The notes below the pieces were generated by a model. The model searched no databases and was not told where the DNA came from. It saw nothing but the letters and a program-made list of their open reading frames with translations. Position numbers and translations under genes: made by a program. Of a DNA stretch of 64,000 bases, positions 9,627 to 18,334 are shown piece after piece. Origin of the DNA: Phenylobacterium aquaticum (GTDB taxonomy: Bacteria > Pseudomonadota > Alphaproteobacteria > Caulobacterales > Caulobacteraceae); contig NZ_CANCLE010000003.1 of the NCBI RefSeq assembly GCF_947378715.1, positions 11,480 through 75,479 of the forward strand, given 5' to 3'. Positions within the stretch are counted from its first letter, which is position 1, and each line of letters starts with the position of its first letter.

Positions 9627-10339
9627 GTCAGCCGCGCTTCCGCGGCCTCCCGCGCCTTGGGATCGCCGACGTGCAGCCAGAAGGCGTCCATGACCACGCC
9701 GAAGATGCGGCCCTCGTCCTGCAGCCGCCACCAGAGCGGCAGGATCGAGAAGGCCCCATCCGGCTGGTCGTCCAGCAGCTGCGGCTTCATGATCTGGAAG
9801 CCGATATTGGCCAGGGGGGCGGGATTGTCGTCATCGGCCATGTGGGTGATGCGGCCCTCGGCGTCCATGCGGAAGCCGCGCGGTCCCTCCAGCCCGATGC
9901 CCTGGTTGCGGGGCACCAGCAGCAGCAGCATGTCCATGCGCTCGGGATCCCAGGCCTGCTTCAGGGCCTCCAGCGGCGGGGTCTCGCCCCCGACCCACAG
10001 GGAATCGATATTGGCGATCAGGATCGGGTCGTCGCCGATCAGGTGGCGGGCGGCCTTGATGCCGCCGCCGGAGTCCAGCAGACCGGCGCGTTCGTCGGAG
10101 ATCACCACCCTGGGCGCGGCGGTCCGCCGGGCGAGATGGGCCTCCATCTGGTCGGCGAAGTGGTGGACATTGACGATGGCGGTCTCGATCCCGGCCTGGG
10201 CCAGGCGGTCCAGAACGTGGTCGATCAGCGGCTTGCCGGCCACCTCGACCAGGGCCTTGGGCCGGTCGTCGGTCAGGGGCCGCATGCGCGAGCCGATGCC
10301 GGCCGCCAGCACCATGGCGATCTTGGGGCCCGTGTTCAT
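9623..10339 (-). CDS. murU: N-acetylmuramate alpha-1-phosphate uridylyltransferase (MurU-like)
   Basis: A 238-residue sugar-1-phosphate nucleotidyltransferase. The nucleotide-binding signature is MVLAAGIGSRMRPLTDDRPKALVEV split over residues 9-33, with LIANIDSLW as the metal-binding segment. Alone it could be any NTP transferase. It overlaps the upstream kinase gene by ATGA, and this kinase/uridylyltransferase pair downstream of tsaE is the known AmgK-MurU arrangement of pseudomonads and Caulobacter. In that pathway MurNAc is phosphorylated at C1 and converted to UDP-MurNAc for cell-wall recycling, bypassing MurA. Pathway assignment rests on context. Confidence 0.85.
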   Translation of the reverse strand: MNTGPKIAMVLAAGIGSRMRPLTDDRPKALVEVAGKPLIDHVLDRLAQAGIETAIVNVHHFADQMEAHLARRTAAPRVVISDERAGLLDSGGGIKAARHLIGDDPILIANIDSLWVGGETPPLEALKQAWDPERMDMLLLLVPRNQGIGLEGPRGFRMDAEGRITHMADDDNPAPLANIGFQIMKPQLLDDQPDGAFSILPLWWRLQDEGRIFGVVMDAFWLHVGDPKAREAAEARLT

Positions 10340-11427
10340 TGGCGAGACGCCGCCGGAACATGGGCGTCGAACCAGGCCTTGAGTTCGACGAGCGACGGAT
10401 CGGCCAGGCAGAGGTCGAGATAGCCCCAGAGTCTCGGCATGAAGGCGGCGTAGCGGGGCTTGCCGTCGCGGAACACCAGCCGGGCGAAGATGCCGAGGAT
10501 GCGGCTGATATTGAGCGCGCCGAGCGCATGATAGTCGGCGAGGAAGGCGTCCCGGTCGAGGTCAGGCCGAAGGGCGAAATAGCGGTCGAGCGCGGTGGCC
10601 GCCCGGGCGGGCGTCACGTCGCGCCGCGCGTCGTGCAGCAGCATCGACATGTCCCAGGCCGGGTGGGCGCGGACGGCGTCCTGGAAATCCAGCAGGCCGA
10701 CGCGGGCGGGCCCGGCGCGGTCCGGCAACCAGATCAGGTTCTCGGCGTGATAGTCCCGGTGGCAGAACACGCTGGCCCCGGCCGCGCCGCGGGCGATGAT
10801 CGGCGCCCAGATCGCGTCCCATCGCGCCACCGCCTCATCCGTAAAGGCGAGCTCGGGCTTCAGCTTCGGCAGCCACTGCGGCAGCAGGTCGCCAGCGGTC
10901 TTCAGGGCCACGGCGTCATAGTCGAGCAGCGGCCAGGCCAGGCCGTCATGCTCCAGCACCGGCGGCGGGCTGGCTGCATGCAGGCGGACCAGGGCCTGGA
11001 TGGCGGCGTCATAGAGCGGGCCCTCGTCCTGGCCGTCCTGGATCAGGTTGGCGAACAGGCCGTCGCCCAGGTCCTCCAGCACCGCCAGGCCGTTGGCGGC
11101 GTCCTGGGCGATGATGGCCGGCGCCGACAGCCCCTGCGCCTTCAGCCAGGCGGCGACGGTGACGAAGGCGTCGACCCGACCGGCGGCGAGGCGGGCCAAC
11201 GCATTATAGCCGGCGGCCTGGCGTTGGGCCGGGGTCATGCCCGGCGTGCAGGGAGAGGTCTCGGCGCTGGGCGGCTGGTCCATGAAGATCAGGCTGGGGC
11301 CGGCGGCGGGGTGCAGGCGTTCATAGGCCCGGGTCGAGGCGTCGCCGGCCAGGGGCTGGCGGCGCGCCTCGGCCAGGCCGTGGGCGGCCAGGAACTCGGC
11401 CTTCAGGGTCTCACGATCCGAACTCAA
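10336..11427 (-). CDS. amgK: Anomeric MurNAc/GlcNAc kinase AmgK-like
   Basis: An aminoglycoside-phosphotransferase-fold kinase. The catalytic loop is VFCHRDYHAENLIW and the metal-binding Asp is in VGLLDFQDAV. The N-terminal GDASTRAYERL replaces the usual P-loop, as in the AmgK group. I choose the TTG at 11427 (363 residues) because GGAGGG lies just before it; an ATG at 11445 would give 369 residues but has no ribosome site. It overlaps the end of tsaE and is coupled to murU by ATGA, which supports a role in MurNAc recycling. Confidence 0.85.
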   Translation of the reverse strand: MSSDRETLKAEFLAAHGLAEARRQPLAGDASTRAYERLHPAAGPSLIFMDQPPSAETSPCTPGMTPAQRQAAGYNALARLAAGRVDAFVTVAAWLKAQGLSAPAIIAQDAANGLAVLEDLGDGLFANLIQDGQDEGPLYDAAIQALVRLHAASPPPVLEHDGLAWPLLDYDAVALKTAGDLLPQWLPKLKPELAFTDEAVARWDAIWAPIIARGAAGASVFCHRDYHAENLIWLPDRAGPARVGLLDFQDAVRAHPAWDMSMLLHDARRDVTPARAATALDRYFALRPDLDRDAFLADYHALGALNISRILGIFARLVFRDGKPRYAAFMPRLWGYLDLCLADPSLVELKAWFDAHVPAASRQ

Positions 11428-11872
11428 GGTCCCTCCAGGCGCCATGGGGCACGAGCCGCGCCCGGCGCGCCTCCCCGTCGAGCGCTATGTCTATATCAAG
11501 TCGGTCAGCCGGCAGCTGGCCTTCCAGCCTCTGTGGCCATTCGATCAGGGCCGCGCCGTCCTCCAGCGCCTCATCCAGGCCGATCTCATAGGCCTCGTCC
11601 GGCGAGGTCAAACGGTAGAGGTCGAAATGGGCGACCGGGAAGTCGGGCCCCTCATAGAACTGCACCAGGGTGAAGGTCGGGCTGGGCACGTCCTCGTCCG
11701 GGGTGGTCAAGGCCCGGATCAGGGCCCGGGCCAGGGTCGACTTGCCGGCCCCCAGCGGGCCCGACAGGCAGATGGCCGAGCCGGGCCGCAGCGCCTGCGC
11801 CAGGGCCACGCCCAGGGCCTGGGTCGCGGCCTCGTCGGCGAGGCGCAACTCGAGGGGGGCGGCGGCGGTCAT
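11411..11872 (-). CDS. tsaE: tRNA t6A37 synthesis ATPase TsaE
   Basis: A 153-residue P-loop ATPase with Walker A GPLGAGKST and the downstream PSPTFTLVQFYEG and HFDLYRL segments characteristic of TsaE. It works with TsaB and TsaD to place threonylcarbamoyl on A37 of ANN-decoding tRNAs. The ATG at 11872 gives the normal family length; upstream in-frame starts would add an Arg-rich tail unlike the family. It is the promoter-proximal gene of the tsaE-amgK-murU-addBA run, 91 bases from divergent zapE. Confidence 0.93.
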   Translation of the reverse strand: MTAAAPLELRLADEAATQALGVALAQALRPGSAICLSGPLGAGKSTLARALIRALTTPDEDVPSPTFTLVQFYEGPDFPVAHFDLYRLTSPDEAYEIGLDEALEDGAALIEWPQRLEGQLPADRLDIDIALDGEARRARLVPHGAWRDLEFGS

Positions 11873-11963
11873 GGGCTGAACATGCCCTCGGCGCCGGGGG
11901 CGGGGCAAGGGGCGCCGCCAAGCCCGCGATTGAGAAATGCCGCCGTCCGGGTTAGGCGGAGCC

Positions 11964-13079
11964 ATGGCCTCCCCGCTCAACGCCGCCTACCAGGCCCGAC
12001 TGGCCGCCGGCGCGCTCCGTCCCGATCCCGCCCAGGCCGAGGGCCTGAAGGCGCTGGCGCGTCTGGAGGACGACCTGGGCCAGGCCGAGCCGTCGGGCTT
12101 TTCCGCCTTCTTCCGCAAGCCCGAGGGCCAGAGGGGGGTCTATCTCTGGGGGCCGGTCGGGCGCGGCAAGTCCATGCTGATGGACCTGTTCTTCGAGACG
12201 GCGCCCGTGGCCAAGAAGCGCCGCGTCCACTTCCACGTGTTCATGGGCGAGGTGCACCGGCTGATCGACGCCTGGCGCAAGGGCGACGCGGCCGAGCGCA
12301 AGGCCCGGTTCGGCCAGCACAAGGGCGACGATCCCATCGTCCCGGTGGCCGATGTGGTGATCGCCCAGGCCCGGCTCATCTGCTTCGACGAGTTCCAGGT
12401 CACCGACATCGCCGACGCCATGATCCTGGGGCGGCTGTTCGAGGCCCTGTTCGCCCGGGGCCTGACCCTGGTGGCGACCTCCAACCGGGTTCCGGACGAG
12501 CTCTATAAGAACGGCATCAACCGCCAGCTGTTCACGCCGTTCATCGACCTGCTGAAAGCCCGGATGGAAGTGGTGAGCGTGGCCGGCGGCCATGACTATC
12601 GCCTCGACCGGCTGCGGGCGGCGGGCACATGGTTCTCGCCCTCCGACCCGGACAACCAGCGCAGCTTCCTGGGGCTGTGGCGCGACCTGCTGGACGGGGC
12701 CGAGGAGATCGGCGAGACGGTCGAGGTGCTGGGCCGCAAGATCCACCTGCCCCACGCGGCCGGCGGCCTGGTGCGAGCGAGCTTCATGAGCCTCTGCGCC
12801 GTGGCGCTCGGCCCCAACGACTATGTGGCGATCGCCGGCCGGTTCCACACCCTCTTCCTGGAGGACCTGCCGAGGCTGACCGCCAATCGGCGGGAGGAGG
12901 CCAGGCGCTTGGTGATCCTGATCGACGCCCTCTACGAGGCGAGGACCAAGCTGATCGTCCTGGCCGAGGCCGAGCCCGACAAGCTCTATCCGGAAGGCGA
13001 CGGCGCTTTCGAGTTCGAGCGCACCGCCTCGCGCCTGCAGGAAATGCGTTCGGCGGACTGGCTGGCGGAGACGGAGTAG
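11964..13079 (+). CDS. zapE: Cell division protein ZapE (AFG1-like ATPase)
   Basis: The 371-residue AFG1/ZapE ATPase has Walker A GPVGRGKSM and Walker B LICFDEFQVTDIADAM, followed by LVATSNRVPDELYKNG with sensor residues. ZapE associates with FtsZ during constriction in Escherichia coli. The ATG at 11964 is preceded by AGGCGGA; an in-frame ATG at 11937 has no ribosome site. It is divergent from tsaE and convergent with the MFS gene, with 3 bases between their stops. Confidence 0.94.
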   Translation: MASPLNAAYQARLAAGALRPDPAQAEGLKALARLEDDLGQAEPSGFSAFFRKPEGQRGVYLWGPVGRGKSMLMDLFFETAPVAKKRRVHFHVFMGEVHRLIDAWRKGDAAERKARFGQHKGDDPIVPVADVVIAQARLICFDEFQVTDIADAMILGRLFEALFARGLTLVATSNRVPDELYKNGINRQLFTPFIDLLKARMEVVSVAGGHDYRLDRLRAAGTWFSPSDPDNQRSFLGLWRDLLDGAEEIGETVEVLGRKIHLPHAAGGLVRASFMSLCAVALGPNDYVAIAGRFHTLFLEDLPRLTANRREEARRLVILIDALYEARTKLIVLAEAEPDKLYPEGDGAFEFERTASRLQEMRSADWLAETE

Positions 13080-13082
13080 GGG

Positions 13083-14231
13083 TCAGGCGACCGCCAGCTT
13101 CTCCCGCGCATAATAGCCGCGCAGCAGCATCAGGGTGGTCACCGCGCCGGCGAGGCAGAGCAGCAGGGCGGCCTGCAGCGGTACGCCCAGGGCCAGCAGG
13201 CCGGCGGCGGCCAGGCAGCCTGAGCCGCAGCCCATGTCGAAGGCGCCCTCGGTGGCCATGTGGAACCGGAGCGAACAGGGCGAGGCCTTGGCCAGGTTGT
13301 AGACGGCGGTCATCATGGTCGGGGTCGACAGGCAGGTGACCAGGGCCCCCAGGGCGTTGGCGGTGAGCGCCAGGGCCGGGGTTGTCGCCCCCGCCCGCGC
13401 CAATATGGTGACGGCCAGCACGGCGAAGGCCAGCCAGACCGCGCGGCCGCCATGGCCGGCGTCGATGTGGCGGCCCAGCAGCAGGCCTGCGACAGCGCCG
13501 ACCAGGGCCGCCAACGCCATCGCCCCGCCAAAGGCCGCAAAGCTTTCCCGCAGGGTGACGAACAGGGCGATCTGCCAGAGGAAGAAGGTTCCGGACGCCG
13601 TCCAGCCGTCGGCGGCGAACAGGGCCGCACCCAGCCGCGAGGCCCGCAGGGCGCCCGGAGCCTCGGCCAGAACCGGCACATCCGGGGCCTTGAGGAGCGG
13701 AAAGGCCGAGGCCAGTTGCACGGCGCCGGCCGCGCCGAAGGCGGCGACGGGCCCCAGCGTGACCAGGGCCCAGCCGCCCAGCACAGGGCCGACAATGCCG
13801 ACGGCCTGGGCCAGGGCTTCGCGGGCGCTGATCTGGTGGCCGCGATGTTCGGCGTCGCCGAGGGCGGCGAAATAGGCGTGGTAGCTGGTCCAGTAGAGGG
13901 TCTCGCCGATCGAAGAGACCGTGCACATGGCGACCAGCATCAGGTCCAGTCCGTGGACCTGGGCGAGCAGCGGATATTGCGCGGCGGTGATCGCGGCTCC
14001 GGCGATGACCACGCGCCTCAGCCCGAACCGCTTGGCGATCGGCAGGATCAGCGGGCGGATCAGGAAGCGCCCGGCCAGGATCGCGGCCATGGAGGCCAGG
14101 GCCTCGGCCGGGGACAGGCCGGCCTTGAGCAGGAACACGGTCAGGAACACGCCGCCGCCGCTCATGGCCAGGGCGTGCAGGCCATAGTGCAGGTTCAGGC
14201 GGTTGACGGTGCGATTGCCCAGATAGGCCAA
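13083..14231 (-). CDS. Major facilitator superfamily transporter
   Basis: A 382-residue membrane protein with about 11-12 hydrophobic segments and the MFS feature of a positively charged loop between helices (GRFLIRPLILPIAKRFGLRR). The substrate cannot be predicted. Start is TTG at 14231, supported by GGAG seven bases upstream. It follows the LysR gene on the same strand by 64 bases and could be in the same transcript, so the LysR protein may influence it. Confidence 0.85.
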   Translation of the reverse strand: MAYLGNRTVNRLNLHYGLHALAMSGGGVFLTVFLLKAGLSPAEALASMAAILAGRFLIRPLILPIAKRFGLRRVVIAGAAITAAQYPLLAQVHGLDLMLVAMCTVSSIGETLYWTSYHAYFAALGDAEHRGHQISAREALAQAVGIVGPVLGGWALVTLGPVAAFGAAGAVQLASAFPLLKAPDVPVLAEAPGALRASRLGAALFAADGWTASGTFFLWQIALFVTLRESFAAFGGAMALAALVGAVAGLLLGRHIDAGHGGRAVWLAFAVLAVTILARAGATTPALALTANALGALVTCLSTPTMMTAVYNLAKASPCSLRFHMATEGAFDMGCGSGCLAAAGLLALGVPLQAALLLCLAGAVTTLMLLRGYYAREKLAVA

Positions 14232-14295
14232 GGCGGATCTCCAGCGTCGCCGAAGGTCGCCGCGCGGCCCTGCATAGACCGCGTGGCGGGGGCGC

Positions 14296-15180
14296 TCAAC
14301 CGGCCCTCAGGCTCTCCACCAGGTCGCGGGCGAAGGGTCGCAGGGCCTCGAGATTGCGGACGCAGATCGTCAGCTCGCGCACCGCCCAATCGTCGTTCAG
14401 CTCGACGACGCTCAAGCCCACCGTAGCGGCGACGCGCGCGGCGGTGGTGTGGGGCACGATGCCGATGCCGACGCCCGCCTCCACCAGCCGGCAGACGGCG
14501 TCGAAGCTGCGCAGCTGCACGCGCAGGATCAGGCCGCGCCCCAGCCGCGCCGCCTTGCCGGCCAGGAAGCGCTGCAGAGCGCTGGACCGGTCCAGCCCCA
14601 CGAAATCGAAGCCCAGCACCTGGGCGAAGTCGACCCGCGCCTGGTCGGCCAGGGGGTGGCCCTTGGGCGTCACCACCACGAAGCGGTCTGAGCGGAAGGG
14701 ATAGGTCTCCAGCGGGCCCACATCCACCGTGCCGGCGACGATGCCGATATCGGCGACGCCCTCGGCGATCAGCCCGACGATCTCGTCGGACAGGCGCTCT
14801 TCCAGATCGATGCGGACATTGGGATGCTTGGCCAGGAAGCCGGACAGGGCCTCGGGCAGGAATTCGGTGGAGGCGTTGGTGTTGGCCAGGATCCGCACCT
14901 CGCCGGAGACCCCCTTGGTGTAGGCGTCGAGATCCTCGCGCAGGCGCGCGGCCTGCTCCAGCATGGTGCGGGCGTGCTTGACGAGGGTGAGTCCGGCGGC
15001 GGTGGGCTTGACCCCTGTGCGGCTGCGGACCAGGAGCTCGACGCCTATGGCCTGCTCCATTCCCCGGATGCGGGTGGAGGCGGCCGCCAGGGCCAGGGCC
15101 GCGCGCTGGGCGCCGGCGGTGATCGAGCCGGCGTCCACCACGTCGCAGAATAGCTTCATATCGATCAGGTCGAACTTCAT
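14296..15180 (-). CDS. LysR-family transcriptional regulator
   Basis: 294 residues, normal LTTR length. The N-terminal winged helix-turn-helix (residues 3-62) reads DMKLFCDVVDAGSITAGAQRA with the recognition helix ALAAASTRIRGMEQAIG. The C-terminal half is a periplasmic-binding-like effector domain. It is divergent from the DUF4242-like gene at 15285. The 104-base spacer holds two copies of TTCGC-N5-GCGAA, each containing the T-N11-A pattern bound by this family. It probably represses itself and controls the divergent gene. Confidence 0.93.
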   Translation of the reverse strand: MKFDLIDMKLFCDVVDAGSITAGAQRAALALAAASTRIRGMEQAIGVELLVRSRTGVKPTAAGLTLVKHARTMLEQAARLREDLDAYTKGVSGEVRILANTNASTEFLPEALSGFLAKHPNVRIDLEERLSDEIVGLIAEGVADIGIVAGTVDVGPLETYPFRSDRFVVVTPKGHPLADQARVDFAQVLGFDFVGLDRSSALQRFLAGKAARLGRGLILRVQLRSFDAVCRLVEAGVGIGIVPHTTAARVAATVGLSVVELNDDWAVRELTICVRNLEALRPFARDLVESLRAG

Positions 15181-15182
15181 CC

Positions 15183-15197
15183 TTCGCCTTTCGCGAA
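15183..15197. promoter_or_regulatory. Putative LysR operator, copy 1
   Basis: Perfect inverted repeat TTCGC-CTTTC-GCGAA, extendable to 7-bp arms (15181-15199). It contains T-N11-A and lies directly before the LysR start codon, a position expected for autorepression. Confidence 0.6.
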
Positions 15198-15207
15198 GGA
15201 AAACTAT

Positions 15208-15224
15208 CGCAATCGCGCATTGCG
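15208..15224. promoter_or_regulatory. Middle inverted repeat in the LysR spacer
   Basis: Perfect repeat CGCAAT-CGCGC-ATTGCG between the two TTCGC-N5-GCGAA copies. Its arm sequence differs from theirs, so it may be a second regulator site or an activation half-site. Confidence 0.45.
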
Positions 15225-15247
15225 TCTAGCCAAACTCGCGGACAGGT

Positions 15248-15262
15248 TTCGCCAATAGCGAA
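15248..15262. promoter_or_regulatory. Putative LysR operator, copy 2
   Basis: TTCGC-CAATA-GCGAA, the same arms as copy 1 with a different 5-base centre, 65 bases further on and 22 bases before the divergent start at 15285. Confidence 0.6.
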
Positions 15263-15284
15263 TGCTGGTCATTTGGAGGCCGCG

Positions 15285-15596
15285 ATGCCAACCTTTGTCG
15301 TGGAGCGGACGATCCCTGCGCTGATGCGGGTTGCGGATCGCGACAACGTCGCCCTGCACTGCCGCTGGGCAAGGGACGCCTATCATCAGGTCGGCGCGTC
15401 CTGGTTGGGCGGCGTGATCACCGAGGATCGCATGTTCAGTCTGGTGGTCGCCGAGCAGGCTGAGGACTTGCGGGCCTTTGCGCGCGGCCTGCGAATCGCC
15501 GACCAGGACATCACCCTGCGTCAGGTGGTCCAGCCGCTCGGTCCTTTTCTCGCCTTGCCCCTCGACGATCCGCAGTATCGCCCACCCCTTCGTTGA
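15285..15596 (+). CDS. DUF4242-like small protein
   Basis: A 103-residue protein starting MPTFVVERTIP, resembling DUF4242 proteins (a ferredoxin-like fold; one Streptomyces member binds nickel). Family assignment is by pattern, with moderate confidence. Start is ATG at 15285 after a strong GGAGG; an in-frame TTG at 15273 overlaps that ribosome site. It is divergent from a LysR regulator with paired operators, so it is probably that regulator's target. His and Cys residues (LHCRWARDAYH) could be ligands. Metabolic role unknown. Confidence 0.7.
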   Translation: MPTFVVERTIPALMRVADRDNVALHCRWARDAYHQVGASWLGGVITEDRMFSLVVAEQAEDLRAFARGLRIADQDITLRQVVQPLGPFLALPLDDPQYRPPLR

Positions 15597-15618
15597 CACC
15601 CCCGGGACGCGGCTTAAA
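15593..15618 (+). promoter_or_regulatory. Candidate housekeeping promoter of sdhCDAB
   Basis: TTGACAC, 12 bases, then GCTTAAAA. This matches the Caulobacter major sigma pattern TTGACGS-N10-14-GCTANAWC at most positions, and lies 35 bases before the sdhC ATG. Confidence 0.6.
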
Positions 15619-15652
15619 AGCGGAGCCGCTTCGTCCCTATCGGAACGCCATC

Positions 15653-16099
15653 ATGACCGACGCCTCCGGCGCGCCCCGCGAACGTCCCAAGTCCCCACAT
15701 CTGATGACTGGGGGCTTCGGCTCTCCGCTGCTGTGGCGCTGGCACATCACCATGTTCACCTCGATCGCCCACCGGGCCACCGGGGTTGCGCTCTATCTCG
15801 GCGCCCTGATGCTGGCGGGCTGGGCCGTGGCCCTGGCGACCTCGCTGGGCGAGACCGACCACAAGACCTATGTCGACTACATGGCGCTCCTGGGCTCGCC
15901 GCTGGGCAAGCTGGTGCTGTTCGGCCTGACCCTGTCGGTCTTCTATCACCTGGCCAACGGCGTCCGGCACCTGATGTGGGATTCAGGCCAGGGCCTCGAC
16001 ATCAAGTCCGCCAATTTCACCGCCGTCGCGGCGATCGCCTTCTCCATCGCCGCCACCCTGGCGGTCTGGGGCATCGCCGCCATGACCGGAGCGCTCTGA
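15653..16099 (+). CDS. sdhC: Succinate dehydrogenase cytochrome b556 subunit
   Basis: A 148-residue inner-membrane subunit with three hydrophobic helices. The quinone-site motif is SIAHRATGVAL and the heme-ligand helix contains FYHLANGVRHLMWDSG. With SdhD it anchors complex II and passes electrons to ubiquinone. ATG at 15653 follows CGGAAC. It is the first gene of sdhCDAB, behind a good promoter match, and lies 2 bases before sdhD. Confidence 0.96.
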   Translation: MTDASGAPRERPKSPHLMTGGFGSPLLWRWHITMFTSIAHRATGVALYLGALMLAGWAVALATSLGETDHKTYVDYMALLGSPLGKLVLFGLTLSVFYHLANGVRHLMWDSGQGLDIKSANFTAVAAIAFSIAATLAVWGIAAMTGAL

Positions 16100-16101
16100 T
16101 C

Positions 16102-16494
16102 ATGAGCACTGAATTCCGCACCCCGCTCTCCCGCGCCCGCGGCCTGGGCTCGGCCAAGCATGGCGCCGCTCACTGGATCGCCGAGCGCGTCAGCGCCCTG
16201 GCCCTGATCCCCCTGGTGCTGTGGGCCGTGTTCGGCGTGATCCGCCTGGCCCGCGCCGATTTCGACACCGCCGTGGCCTGGCTGGCCAGCCCGGTCAACG
16301 CGGTCCTGATGGTCCTGCTGGTGCTGGTGGCCTTCTGGCACATGCAGACCGGCGTCCGGGTGATCATCGAGGACTATATCCACAAGCTGCTGACCAAGTC
16401 GGTGCTGCTGCTCGCCAACCTGTTCATCGTGTCGCTGGCCGGGGCCCTGGCCATCTTCTCCATCCTCAAGGTCGCGCTGGGAGGCGCACTCTGA
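16102..16494 (+). CDS. sdhD: Succinate dehydrogenase membrane anchor subunit
   Basis: 130 residues with three transmembrane helices. The N-terminal segment [20 protein letters not shown] and the heme-binding helix with [14 protein letters not shown] (axial His) are conserved. The ATG at 16102 sits 2 bases after the sdhC stop. An open frame extends far upstream, but that part overlaps sdhC and is not coding. Confidence 0.95.
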   Translation: MSTEFRTPLSRARGLGSAKHGAAHWIAERVSALALIPLVLWAVFGVIRLARADFDTAVAWLASPVNAVLMVLLVLVAFWHMQTGVRVIIEDYIHKLLTKSVLLLANLFIVSLAGALAIFSILKVALGGAL

Positions 16495-16498
16495 TCCC

Positions 16499-18286
16499 AT
16501 GGCGACCTATCAATTCATCGACCACAAGTTCGACGTCGTCGTGGTGGGCGCGGGCGGTTCGGGCCTGCGCGCTGCGCTCGGCTGCGCCCAGGCCGGCCTG
16601 AAGACCGCCTGCATCTCCAAGGTCTTCCCGACCCGCTCGCACACCGTGGCGGCCCAGGGCGGCATCTCCGCCAGCCTTGGCAATATGAGCCAGGATGACT
16701 GGCGCTGGCACATGTACGACACCGTCAAGGGGTCGGACTGGCTGGGCGACCAGGACGCCATCGAATATCTCTGCCGCAACGCGCCGGCCGCCGTGTACGA
16801 GCTGGAGCACTGGGGCGTGCCCTTCAGCCGCACGCCGGAAGGCAAGATCTATCAGCGCGCCTTCGGCGGCATGACCAAGAACTATGGCGAGGCCCCGATC
16901 CAGCGCACCTGCGCGGCGGCGGACCGCACCGGCCACGCCATGCTGCACACCATGTACGGCCAGGCCCTGGCCCAGGACACCGAGTTCTTCATCGAGTATT
17001 TCGCCCTCGACCTGATCATGGACGAAGGCGTCTGCCGGGGCGTCACCGCCTGGAAGCTGGATGACGGCACCCTGCACCGGTTCCAGGCCCAGATGGTGAT
17101 CCTGGCCACCGGCGGCTATGGCCGCGCCTATTTCTCGGCGACCAGCGCCCACACCTGCACCGGCGACGGCGGCGGCATGACGCTGCGCGCCGGCCTGCCC
17201 CTGCAGGACATGGAGTTCGTGCAGTTCCACCCGACCGGCATCTATGGCGCCGGCTGCCTGATCACCGAGGGCGCCCGGGGCGAGGGCGGCTATCTGACCA
17301 ATTCCGAGGGCGAACGCTTCATGGAGCGCTATGCGCCGACTGTGAAGGACCTGGCCCCGCGCGACATGGTCAGCCGGGCCATGACCATCGAGATCCGTGA
17401 AGGCCGCGGCGTGGGTCCGAAGAAGGACCACATCTTCCTGCACCTGGACCACCTTGACCCGAAGATCCTCGCCCAGCGCCTGCCTGGCATTTCGGAAAGC
17501 GCCAAGATCTTCGCCGGCGTCGACGTCACCAAGCAGCCGATCCCGGTCCTGCCGACCGTGCACTACAACATGGGCGGCATCCCCACGAACTTCTATTCGG
17601 AAGTGGTCACCCGCCTGGGCGACGATCCCGACAAGGTGGTGCCCGGCCTGATGGCGGTGGGCGAAGCCGCCTGCGTGTCGGTCCACGGCGCCAACCGCCT
17701 GGGCTCCAACTCGCTGATCGACCTGGTGGTGTTCGGCCGCTCGGCCGCCCTGCGCGCCGCCTCGGTGCTGAAGGCCGGCGCGACCCAGCCGGAACTCAAG
17801 CCGGCCATGACCGACGGTCACATCGCCCGCTTCGACAAGCTGCGCAACGCCAACGGCGCGACCAGCACCGCCTCGCTGCGGTTGGAGATGCAGCAGGTCA
17901 TGCAGGAGGACGCTGCGGTGTTCCGCACCTCCGAAAGCCTCGCCTCGGGCGTCAAGCGCCTCGACGCTGTCATGGCCAAGCGCGGCGACCTCAAGGTCTC
18001 CGATCGCGGCCTGATCTGGAACACCGACCTGATGGAGACCCTGGAGTTCGAGAACCTGGTGGTTCAGGCCCAGGTGACCGTGGTCGGCGCCGCCAACCGC
18101 ACCGAGAGCCGGGGCGCCCACGCCCATGAGGACTTCCCGGACCGCAACGACAAAGAGTGGATGAAGCACACGCTCACCTGGCTCGACGACGCGACCGGGG
18201 CGGTCAAGATCGACTACCGTCCGGTGCACGACTTCACCATGACCAACGAGGTCGCGCCCTTCCCGCCCAAGGCGCGGGTCTATTAG
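16499..18286 (+). CDS. sdhA: Succinate dehydrogenase flavoprotein subunit
   Basis: The 595-residue catalytic subunit oxidises succinate to fumarate. It has the dinucleotide-binding motif [14 protein letters not shown], the covalent-FAD His segment [11 protein letters not shown], and substrate-site motifs [11 protein letters not shown] and [11 protein letters not shown]. It starts 4 bases after sdhD. All catalytic features look intact. Confidence 0.98.
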   Translation: MATYQFIDHKFDVVVVGAGGSGLRAALGCAQAGLKTACISKVFPTRSHTVAAQGGISASLGNMSQDDWRWHMYDTVKGSDWLGDQDAIEYLCRNAPAAVYELEHWGVPFSRTPEGKIYQRAFGGMTKNYGEAPIQRTCAAADRTGHAMLHTMYGQALAQDTEFFIEYFALDLIMDEGVCRGVTAWKLDDGTLHRFQAQMVILATGGYGRAYFSATSAHTCTGDGGGMTLRAGLPLQDMEFVQFHPTGIYGAGCLITEGARGEGGYLTNSEGERFMERYAPTVKDLAPRDMVSRAMTIEIREGRGVGPKKDHIFLHLDHLDPKILAQRLPGISESAKIFAGVDVTKQPIPVLPTVHYNMGGIPTNFYSEVVTRLGDDPDKVVPGLMAVGEAACVSVHGANRLGSNSLIDLVVFGRSAALRAASVLKAGATQPELKPAMTDGHIARFDKLRNANGATSTASLRLEMQQVMQEDAAVFRTSESLASGVKRLDAVMAKRGDLKVSDRGLIWNTDLMETLEFENLVVQAQVTVVGAANRTESRGAHAHEDFPDRNDKEWMKHTLTWLDDATGAVKIDYRPVHDFTMTNEVAPFPPKARVY

Positions 18287-18334
18287 GACCCGAGAGCCGA
18301 GCGTGATGGGAAAAGATTCCAAGGAAAGCGTCTG

